From Litoditis marina (Eukaryota > Nematoda > Chromadorea > Rhabditida > Rhabditidae), in NCBI GenBank assembly GCA_964036275.1, contig OZ038437.1:9248304-9312303 (forward strand): a stretch of 64,000 nt of DNA, read 5' to 3'. Below the pieces are notes generated by a model. That model did no database searches, was not told the origin of the DNA, and was given only the letters and a program-made list of their open reading frames with translations. This document shows positions 53,901 through 62,297 of the stretch, one piece after another. The first letter of the stretch is position 1. Each line of letters opens with the position of its first letter. Position numbers and translations under genes: made by a program.

Positions 53901-56744
53901 CCGGTTAGTTGTAGAATTGGCCGACTAAATTCCCCATCATAGATCATTCTGTGGTACAATTGTGGTTTTAATATGTCCACACAAGTCGTAGTATGTAGAA
54001 AACAGTTTGAAAATTCATAATTTCTGCTATATAGTCTGTTTCACGCATAAATAGCCCTCTACAGTCACATCATAAAAATTTCAAGTTAATTTTTCATATC
54101 TTCTAGGCATTGGAAATAGCTTAAACTTCGTGATTTTGTTTTCCACATTGGTTACTACAGGCATAGAATACAGTACATCTAAAATGCTGTTTGTTGGTTA
54201 AATAAATTCGCTTGAAAATTCGGAAGATTACTGTAAAAAGTCATGGATGGGTGAAACGAACCATACCTATAATGTCCAACTATGTGAGCCCAGATGTAGA
54301 CTCGATGCTGTATTCTCATTCTGTCGCACAAAATGGTTTGATGCCGATTGTAGACTACAATTTTGTTTTTAGCTTTCCGCAGAATTTTTTCAACAATTCG
54401 AAAAACTATGAATCCACACTTCACACACATTACAAGACCACCTTTGAATTTGTTTTACTTTTGTTCGATTTGTTTTGGGCAAAATGTTTCCAACAAATTC
54501 CAGCCCCCGACTTTGTGATTTTCGACTCAATTCCCCACCCACACCCGTCGCAACGCTACAAACGAGCGATTTTATGTCCTCGCCCAGAATTAATGGCTAA
54601 AACCCAGCATTTTACTGGAATTCTAGCGAAAAATCAACAAAGTTATGTTTTGGATGGGAGAATTTTGAATTGCCACAATTGATCACAGGGTTTACTCTCC
54701 TAGTTCTCAAAATGTGAAATTTTTTACTCAGAACGGAAAACCTCAGTATAGTAACTCAACTCAAATTAATCGTAGTTATTAGTTATGGCATATCAAAACT
54801 GCAAAATGTTAGATAAGAGTTGCTCAGAAAGATGAGACGGAATAGTAATCTCCCCAAACTCTGCACTATATCACGGGAATGCTTCCCGTCTTTGAGCGAG
54901 CTTTCAAGTTCCATTTTTCCTACATTCCACGTTTGTTGATCACGTTGGTACCTCGCGTTAACTGTCAGACCATTTCACGTTCTCACGTCCCACAATCCAC
55001 GTTCTCTTTTCACTTTCCCGCCTAGCGTTCGCTTATCCTCATCGAAAATTAATCGAAGGTGACCCCTCCGATCCAAGCTGACTAACTAGTTAACTAGTTC
55101 CACGCTTTTCACGTTTTCCCCTCCCCAAACTCAACAACAATCCAACTCTCTCACGTTTTCACGTGTCCCCCATTCACGTTTGTTTATCGCATTTCCGCCT
55201 TGCGTTCGCTGTTCCTCATCGAAAATCAATCGAGGGTGACAGCTCAAATCAGACCAGCTCACAATGTTGATGCTGGCATGCGGGTCGTGTGCGAACACAG
55301 TGTAATCTACGTCGAAATGTTTGGCAAATTGCGCGCATTCTGACGTGTCAGATTGTTGGAAACGTGAAATATTACGTGGAATAGTTTAAAACGTGAAACG
55401 TTGCGTGATTTTCAATGTGAGTCTTTTTTCGGTGCAATTATCTGTCTAATTTCACGCCTTTTGACGTTTCGGAATGTCAAAAACGTGATAAATTACGTGA
55501 AAACGGAAAACTTGACCAACCTGTAGATCTTTCCACCGCCAGAATTCAGAGCATAGAAATGACATGAGAAGTAACTAATATCATAAAGGACTCGAACCCA
55601 TGGCCTATATCTTGGCAGACCAACTATTTATCCACTTGACCAACCTGCCGCTCTTTCCACCGCCACAGTTTACAGCATAGATAGGGCTTCTTGAATGAAT
55701 TGCACCCAAAGGGACTCGAGCCCATGCCCTGTATCTTGGCAGACCAACTCTTTATCCACTTGACCAACCTGTAGATCTTTCCACCGCCACAGTTTGCAGC
55801 ATAGAAATGACATGAGAAGTAACTAATATCATAAAGGACTCGAACCCATGACCTACATCTCGGCAGACCAATTCTTTATCTACTTGACCAACCTGAAGAT
55901 CCTTCCACCGCCACAGTTTACAGCATAGATAGGGCATGCTCATCGGTCGGTCTATCTGGGGAATGAGGCCGGAATCTTCTTCGGGGGGATCTTCGTCTAC
56001 TCGCTCGTCCATTGGAGGGCCCGGGGCACATGCCTGGAAAGGTCAAAGGTTGAAAAGGTAGATCAAATTCGGTCAATGTTAACCTGAGGTTAAATTTAAC
56101 ATGGGGTGGGGTGCTCGTGTTCATCGGAAGATCGGGACATACACCTGGAGAGGTCAAAGGTTAAAAGGAGTAGTGAGTGGAGCGATAGATATATCAAAGG
56201 GAACAAAAGGTCACATGTTGTTTTTTGTTGAATCTAACAAGAACTCTAAGGCTCGTGGAGGTCAGAATTTGAAAGGATAAAAGGTAGATCAATTGGGTGA
56301 AAAAGTTAAATTTTGCATCCTGGAAAGATCGAATGCCGGAGAGAGACCAGTGGTAGATCAATTGGGAAAAGACATAAGTAAAGAGTGAACAATCTAAAAA
56401 AACTGTTTTTTTCTAGCAATAAGTCATAGTGGTACCAAACTACAAATTTGAATAGGACCTTTATAGTGAGTGCAAAATTTATAAATTTCGGTCTCTCCCC
56501 AGAATCGAACCTGTGAGCAAAATATTCGTAGCAGGCCGCTAACCACTGTGCTATTAGTACGCATGACGGTCAAGCTTTGGAATCGAAGCCATATGTACGC
56601 ACACAACGGAAAGTGAGATATACAGTACACTTCGCCTTTTCCGTTGGCAACTACTATACCTTGGCATCGACCCCCGCCGACTCGACGGCTTTTCTGATGA
56701 CCTCGACGTCCTCTGCATCGAACCCACGCATCAGCCTCAGAAAC
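44915..56744 (-). CDS. Divergent inhibitory-type SMAD (9 exons seen, 5' end missing)
   Basis: SMADs carry TGF-beta signals to the nucleus. Exons: 56744-56660, 56033-55893, 53399-53325, 52621-52480, 51868-51701, 48635-48537, 48259-48139, 45769-45613, 45034-44915; 1108 nt with consistent phases, 368 complete codons before the stop. MH1 is shown by FLRLMRGFDAEDVEVIRKAV, YLCCKLWRWKDLQ and VSCCNPYHY; the Cys/Cys/Cys/His zinc set is kept (YLCC, PWCRF, CCNPYH). The stretch where the DNA-binding hairpin (RLQVxxRKG) should be is an acidic Pro/Asp/Glu insert. A Pro/Ser linker follows. MH2 starts WARLSRWERKERID and has EDVWLYNR, LFICLSASF, SPGYCIRVH and ISVGKGWGPNYSR. The C-terminus ends FAS with no SSxS tail, so it is not receptor-activated; it resembles I-SMADs or C. 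elegans tag-68. The first exon may lie past the right edge: an AG-GTAAAT donor of the right phase occurs at 63999. Confidence 0.85.
46081..46317. mobile_element. TATAGTTCGTTTCACC-family MITE
   Basis: TATAGTCCGTTCCACCCACT to GGTGAAACGAACTATA, with ACAGTAATCTG and GATTACTGTAG internal arms. In the SMAD intron between the last two MH2-coding blocks. Confidence 0.75.
46455..46825. repeat. G/C-tract repeat block, copy 1
   Basis: Alternating C-rich and G-rich tracts around ACAATC / GATTGT motifs, including 17 consecutive C (46513-46529) and 20 consecutive G (46565-46584). A near-identical block is at 60474-60815, and a shorter inverted one is at 50185-50325. Short frames here are by-products of low complexity. 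Confidence 0.85.
47580..47815. mobile_element. MITE, CATTCCTACTGAGACT subfamily
   Basis: TATAGTTCTTGTCATTCCTA with CTGAGACTTGGCAGCATGCC is mirrored by GGCACCATGCCAACGAGTCT and GAACTATA. Confidence 0.7.
47988..48030 (-). pseudogene. Partial duplicate of the 3' end of a SMAD MH2 exon
   Basis: On the minus strand, GCGGACTCGATTGATTCTGG then TTGCATAACAG-GTAAG resembles the end of the exon at 48259-48139 (GCGGACCCGATTGGTTC...GGTTATACAACAG-GTAAA), with about 18 bp deleted. It keeps a good donor but no acceptor was seen. Confidence 0.6.
48710..49330. repeat. 146-bp tandem repeat, about four units
   Basis: The landmark GTTTCAGCGGGAATGGAT (or variants) recurs at 48856, 49001, 49147 and 49293, spacing 145-146 bp. 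Each unit also carries TTCACGTGA-type motifs and TTAACTATATCCCC. Non-coding, inside a SMAD intron. Confidence 0.85.
49378..49900. repeat. ACGTG-rich tandem array (about 178-bp unit plus short motifs)
   Basis: CGCCAGCCGGCCAGGCTA recurs at about 49386 and 49564, with a third, altered start near 49745. Within and beyond the units, AAAACGTGA / GAACGTGGGA-like motifs repeat every 8-15 bp. Non-coding. Confidence 0.8.
50185..50325. repeat. G/C-tract repeat block, short inverted copy
   Basis: Matches the ends of the blocks at 46455 and 60474 in reverse orientation, including GGGCCCGTACTACAATCGCC, with the centre deleted. Confidence 0.8.
50790..51110. repeat. Diverged tandem repeat, about 120-130-bp unit
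   Basis: Segments around 50800, 50935 and 51055 share GGAA(T)GGAAGxxACATG, CTGATTxxGAAAxxxxCTA and AACATGAAATG-like blocks followed by CACGTGA motifs. A GC-rich stretch just upstream (50580-50780) has a 90-codon plus-strand frame of no recognised family. Confidence 0.5.
51172..51345 (-). repeat. tRNA-core repeat, copy 4 (3' end truncated)
   Basis: The minus strand carries GTCGTCGCCAACGG, then A-box TAGCGCAGTAG and B-box GGTTCGATTCCGGCGAG. The ACTATA end is missing. In a SMAD intron. Confidence 0.7.
52652..52845 (+). repeat. tRNA-core repeat, copy 5
   Basis: TGATAGTCGTCGCCAACGG to TTTGGCACTACA, with TAGCGCAGATGTTAGCGC and GGTTCGATTCCGGCGAG inside. It starts about 30 bp from the SMAD exon at 52621. 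Confidence 0.75.
53664..53912. mobile_element. Palindromic element made of GGTAACC/ACCGGTT motifs
   Basis: TAACCGGGTTTTTTGGTAAC at the left is mirrored by GGTTACCTGAAAACCCGGTTA at the right. The interior repeats GGTAACC many times. About 250 bp, in the SMAD MH1 intron. Confidence 0.75.
54030..54266. mobile_element. TATAGTTCGTTTCACC-family MITE
   Basis: TATAGTCTGTTTCACGCATA to GGTGAAACGAACCATA with ACAGT/ACTGT arms. An adjoining 156-codon plus-strand frame starts inside this element and resembles no known protein. Confidence 0.7.
55510..55930 (-). repeat. Tandem array: MH1 exon tail plus tRNA-like sequence (period about 123 bp)
   Basis: The last 36 or so bases of the MH1 exon (CTGTAAACTGTGGCGGTGGA...) with its donor and flanking intron recur three more times downstream, at about 55766-55803, 55643-55680 and 55520-55556. 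Between them lie three tRNA-like sequences (minus strand, about 55889-55834, 55765-55711, 55643-55588). Each has A-box-like TGGTCAAGTGGATAAAGAG and B-box GGTTCGAGTCC. The exon donor GTTGGTCAAGTGG is itself the start of the tRNA-like part. Confidence 0.8.
56462..56658 (-). repeat. tRNA-core repeat, copy 6, abutting a SMAD exon
   Basis: On the minus strand it starts TATAGTAGTTGCCAACGG at 56658, two bases after the exon end at 56660, and ends GCACTCACTATA. A and B boxes are present. The splice donor (G-TATAG) uses the border bases of the repeat. Confidence 0.8.
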
Positions 56745-57412
56745 CTGAAGAAAAAATGATAGAACCAAAAAGTTCTGTAATACAAAATATAGTTTCCCTG
56801 TTTTTAATAATGCGCTTCATTTCCACGGGTTTAACCCTATTCTCCCCAATCTTTTAAATCGTATCTTTTCTCAGAAATCTCTAACACATAATCTTTATTT
56901 GTTTTTTGTTATTCTATATGTCTTTCTTCATTCCGAATTAACTCCACCCTCTCATTCTGCCTAAATCAATAGTTTTTAAGGGGAATAGTGGGAGAGGGAG
57001 CTGCTCTTTGTGCTTTGCTTCCGCTCGGGGTAGCTACGTCCATTATGAGACATCGAAAAATTTGGAATTAACATTTTACGGAAAACTTTTTTTTTGGAAC
57101 TTCCGATACTGAAAAGAGTTTTCGAATGCAGACTAAACTACTTTCAACAATACCCTTAAAATGCATTTAAAAACGAGCTTATTCAAGCAAAATTCTGAAT
57201 AAGGTGAATGTTTTTGGATAGTTAGGTGCAAATAGAGTGACGATAACTAACTATGTCCTAGTTTCAAGTTGTGGCTTTCAACAACTTTCTCTTATGAACG
57301 AAAAACATGTTAGCAATTTGATGACATTTGTTGTTTTTCAAAAACATTGGCACTGAACACTAAACCCATAACCAAATGTGTACCTTTTGCGCAGCGTGTC
57401 AGTTTTGCCAAA

Positions 57413-57635
57413 TAGGTACCAGGAATAAGTCATTCAAAATTAAAAGTCATTAAAGTAAAAGTCATTCAAAAGTGAGAGTCATTAATTCACTTTTAGTCAG
57501 GATTTGAAAGTTACGAAAATTTTCGGAAACTTTATTTTTGATTCTCAACTGTTTCTGTACTTAATGACTTTTACTTTCAAATGACTTTTACTTCAATGAC
57601 TTTCAATTTTGAATGACTTATTCTGGATGCCGGCT
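57413..57635. mobile_element. Palindromic MITE with AAGTCATTC repeats
   Basis: GGTACCAGGAATAAGTCATTC at the left and GAATGACTTATTCTGGATGCC at the right. Related to 15344-15577 but with GTCATT in place of CTCATT. Confidence 0.7.
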
Positions 57636-57963
57636 AAATAATGACAATCCCGAATCAAAGCTTTCATCAAGACACATGTTTGCAAATTGTGCATCGAGCG
57701 ACGTTTCCGAAAAATTTGATCAGGAGTTCAGAAGCAAGTTTATTGGGTTTCAACATTGGCGCAAATGACCCAAGTTTGCAAATTGTAAACTTTTCAAAAA
57801 GTTTTTTTTTTCGAATCTCAAAAAGTTTCCCCCAAAAATCTGGCAATTGGACGTTTGTCTAGTAAACCCGATGCAGAATGGGAGTTAATTCAGGGCTCGT
57901 TTAGAAAAGGTCCAGTATAACAATAGAGACATAACTAGGCTGGTTGGAGTACGAAATCAGTCA

Positions 57964-57970
57964 AGCGAGA

Positions 57971-58039
<69 letters not shown>
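57964..58039. repeat. GA dinucleotide microsatellite
   Basis: About 35 GA units with one or two interruptions, followed by a G run near 58072-58081. Confidence 0.95.
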
Positions 58040-58042
<3 letters not shown>

Positions 58043-60473
58043 GAGAGGGTGAAAGGGTGAGAGACAGAAGCGGGGGGGGGGAGTGAGAGAGGGGATACAA
58101 AACTAATTTTGTTTTTCTCTGGATCAGCAACAATTTCCGAAATAAGCAATTAGGGAGGCATTATGAATGAATGTCTTTTTCCATCACCAACAGGAAACAA
58201 TACTCTCATGGACTGACAAACGAAAAAGTAGAAAATCGTTCCTAAGAAAATTCGATTGTTTATGTTTGTAATACTGTGAAACGATGTAAGTGATGTAAAA
58301 CGGAATTCACTATTTATAATTGAAATCAGTTCAAACAATTCACTTCAATATTTGCCAATACCTTGAAACAAACAAAAAGTGTTCTACTTAGACGGTGATA
58401 TGTCACCATATTCCGCTGTTTTTTTTTGATTCGTTGCTTTTCAGTTGAAGTTTACGAATTATGGGGCGTATCCAGGTCAAACTACTAACAAAAATGATCA
58501 AACTACAATGTCTACAACAACTGGTCACTGCGTCTAATTGCAATCCCACGTCTGTTATGGTGTTCCCTCGTCAATTAGTCTGTCAATTAGCGGCCTTTCT
58601 TTGATGTACAAAGGCTGTCACTAACCAACGTAATTAGGCGGGAAAAAAACGTAATCAGTGAGAATTACACTGTTTTCGAAAGAAAAAAAGTCAGAAAACT
58701 AGCTTTCAGAAAAAAATTATCAAGACAAACTCGTTTTCCAATACTTCCAAATACTTATCTCGACGTAAGTTCAAACTGTTAATTTTTGAGCAGTTGCAAC
58801 TTTCCGATCTCCTGTGGCGTTTTCTGAACTATTAATCCCAGCTTCGTGGTTACCCTGAGGCGTTTCCACACGACATACACCTTACCGCAAACTTGCAACA
58901 TCCTAGTGGTTCAAAAATCATCAGTTTTATTGATCTCCTTTAAGTGAAACGTAATCTTCAAGCGAAAAGTATAATTCGTACCACCGCGCTAATAGTACTG
59001 TAAACTTTTATTCTTTGTAAATTATTGTACGACACGCGGCCTAACGCTCGTAGTTTGATCAAACTAGGATTTGGTGTTCAGTTTTCAAACTATAATTTAT
59101 GCAAATCAAACTATAACTTATAGAATCAAACAACAAATTGTATGTACAACCCCTCTACTACGTATTTGACCCCTGGCGTTTTTACAGAATGTGCGGCCTA
59201 TTTGGGGACATATCGATTCATTTTGTCCCTGGAGAACATTAATTTTCAGTGGCCCCCCGGCTACTGATTTCTCACAACCCTCAGCTATACTTCCGCTCAG
59301 AACGTGAGAAAGTTGGTATACGTGTAACACGTAAAATAAACAGTTATGTGTTTTCATTGTTTTAGCTATACTTCCGCCGGGAAACGTGGAACGTGAAAAC
59401 AAGTGTTAATACGTGAAACGTCAACGTAAAATAGAGTTTGTTTTTTTCTGTAAAGTACAAGCGGTGTGATGATGTAGAAACAAAATCACGTAATTTTTTT
59501 AGCATCGTGAAATGTGAAAACGAGCTCTTACACGTGTTAAATGAGAAAGTTGCAAACGTTTGCTATCGAGTGAAACAGGTATAATGTCAAACAGGTTTTT
59601 TCACTCAATATATCATTTCGATCACACTTCCCAGCATTATTTTGTTTGATAAATGAAACTTTAAAGCTAGTATAAGTCAAAAACATGAAAACCACTCCAC
59701 AATCTTATTAATATAAACTTTCTGCTACTAATCGACGCATCCCAATCATGCGGAAGTTCTTTTCATTCGATACGCATCCAAATAAACTGTAAGTTCCTCT
59801 CTGATCGTTACGCATCCAAATCATCGCGAAATTTCTTTTTTAATCGATACTTATCCCAATCATGCGGAAGTTCTTTTCTTCGAAGCTGGCAGCTCGCCTC
59901 AATCGCCGCGCCAGCCGGAAGCACTAAATGACATTGATCTTGGGCAGTAATTCAGTTTTATGGAATATAATTAGATCTGGCTACTTCCAATCAGGCATTG
60001 GGTGGGCCAAGGAATAGGGCGAACACTTTCTCCTACTTTCTGAAATGAACTTTCTCAAGTAATCTCGCGTTAAAGTTGAACACGCGAATTTTCCGGTTTT
60101 TGCATGTTTGCATTTTTGGAAAGCTGGCTCACAAGCTATGCCGAACACATACACCTACTTTCCGAAATGTGCTTCCTCAAGTTATCTCACGTGAAGCGTG
60201 TAAGACATGACTAATTTCGGCGTTTTACAAGTTTGCAATTTGAACGTACTGGCACCGTGACAAAATTAACCGAAAATGTTTTCCTATTTTTTCGAAAGTG
60301 GGCTTTCTTGAAGAAACATTTGTTTACCGAAAAAATTTGTTGAATCAGAAAAGCAATATAGACTGTTTAATTTTAATTTATAGTTTCGTAAAACGTGATA
60401 GAAGCATGGGAAATAGAAAAAGCCGGTGATGCTGAACACTTTCCTCCTTCTCCAAGAATGGGCTGTGGGAAAA

Positions 60474-60815
60474 AATGTACAATCGCCCCCCACCCAACAA
60501 TCACCCCCCTCGTGGTACTCTCACCCCCCACCTAATTGAAATCCCAGAAAAGTCGCGCGAAGGTGGGGGGGGTAATTGGTAAATGGTTGGGGGGACATTG
60601 TACATCTTCGACAATGAACAATCACCCCCCACAATACGAAATGGGGGGTGATAGTACATACCCGGAACTGATGAACAATCACCCCCCCCTCAACCCAAGC
60701 CTGCAGTAAATAAGCATGGTGTATAATCGCCCCCCAAAGGTGGGGGGCGATTGTAGTACGGGCCCTTTTCAACCCATTTTCTACCAGGGTGGGGGGCAAA
60801 TGTAAACTACTCCCT
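60474..60815. repeat. G/C-tract repeat block, copy 2
   Basis: Same order and nearly the same sequence as 46455-46825, but with the long homopolymers contracted to about 7-9 bases. This indicates homopolymer length change between copies. Confidence 0.85.
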
Positions 60816-60947
60816 GGGCTGTCTTCAAATTCAATACATTTCAAAAACAACTCATTGAAACACCGTTCCTTTTATGCTTCGTTTAGGATTTGATGGAAGT
60901 TGAAAAATATTTCTTTTCCGTGAAAAGAGAAGCTCAGCTGTGTTATA

Positions 60948-61131
60948 ATCTTTTCCACTCCTACTGACACTCCGACATTAGGAGTCTAAAACTTCTAAGT
61001 TGTCTTCCACGCGTATCTGTGATCGGAAAGGTAGAGGATTTTAGATGAACTAAATTCTCAGCCTAACAACAGCCTTCGAAAAGTTTGTAAGGTTACTGTA
61101 GGAGTCTCAGTAGGAATGGTGTGAACTATAT
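60948..61131. mobile_element. MITE, CATTCCTACTGAGACT subfamily
   Basis: TTATAATCTTTTCCACTCCT with ACTGACACTCC is mirrored by GTTACTGTAGGAGTCTCAGT and GAACTATA. Confidence 0.65.
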
Positions 61132-62100
61132 ACGAACTGAAAAAAATCGTGCTTGTAGTTTTATCCTCGATACACGCCATTTTTGATGAACTTCCCCCAA
61201 AAAGTAACCCGACCAAACTACAAACACAGAATTTTCAGAAATCAGTGGACATCTGAGCAGGATCAGCAGAACTTCCGTAAGCAGCACCGATAAAAGCTAA
61301 AACTTATACGATGTGTAATGAAAGGTGTGTGTATTGAACTAAAATCACGAACTTCTACTCGCGAGTTAATATCGCATGTGAGTGCTCTTTTTCAATTTCC
61401 TGCAGTCTGAAGGGAGTTGTTTTTGTCTAGTGAAAAAGTTTTAGAAAATATAAACGCGTTCAAAGATACATTCGTTCAAAACGATAAGAATCCAATAAAA
61501 ACATCAATATATGCACTTTTATGAAAATCAAGATCAGCGAAAAGTTAGGAGTTAAAGTTGTAAGAAGTGACCTAATCTTTTGTGATTTGATCTCGATTTT
61601 CGACAGAAAAGCAACAGAATCAAAATACAAACACAGCCGCGTGCGACCCCCTGTGACAGAAGTGAGGCCAATGTCAATTGAAACCAATGTAAAATGTAAC
61701 CATTGAGCAACCGCCGTCAGATGTAATCATCATTAAAGAAACCGTTTCGCTATAATCTGTTTCACGGAAAATTCGAAAAGCTTAAAAAAGTTTCGCAATG
61801 TCTTCACATAGACCATGCAAGAACTTTCATATTGGAAATTTGTAAAATTTGCATAATATCGAGCATTAAAAAAGAGGACATGAACATTTTCGCTGTGACG
61901 ATAGAGATATAAAAGTATGTATTTTCGATAATGGATTTTCATTTGCCAAATGGTCAGATTGTTAACTCATAATTCAAAATTAGAGCGGGACGGATTCTTT
62001 AATGATGTAGCCGGGTGAAATGGAACCATGGTCTCCAACTTCCGAGTAAAACTTAGAGAAACGTACACAAGTGAGCTTTGATAACTCTTTCAGGCAGGTA

Positions 62101-62297
62101 TATAGTCGTCGCCAACGGAGAAGCGAAAGGGTACTGTATATCTCACTTTCCGCTGTGTACGCACGCATGTCTTCGATTCCGAAGCTTGACGGGTATGTTT
62201 TCTAATAGCGCAGTGGTTCGCGCCCTGCTACGAAAATTTTGATCGCAGGTTCGATTCCGGCAAGAGTCAGGAATTTATAAATTTGGCACCCACTATA
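62101..62297 (+). repeat. tRNA-core repeat, copy 7
   Basis: TATAGTCGTCGCCAACGGAG to GGCACCCACTATA. A-box TAGCGCAGTGG and B-box GGTTCGATTCC are both intact, making this a good reference copy. Confidence 0.8.

Noticed and set aside
54212..54682. 156-codon plus-strand open frame
   Set aside because: Its first part lies in the end of a MITE, no family resemblance was seen, no paired splice sites or promoter context were found, and it sits in a SMAD intron antisense to the gene.
58785..58915. Short minus-strand frame beginning MLQVCGKVYVVWKRL
   Set aside because: Considered as a missing SMAD 5' exon, but its possible donor is in the wrong phase and no homology is seen.
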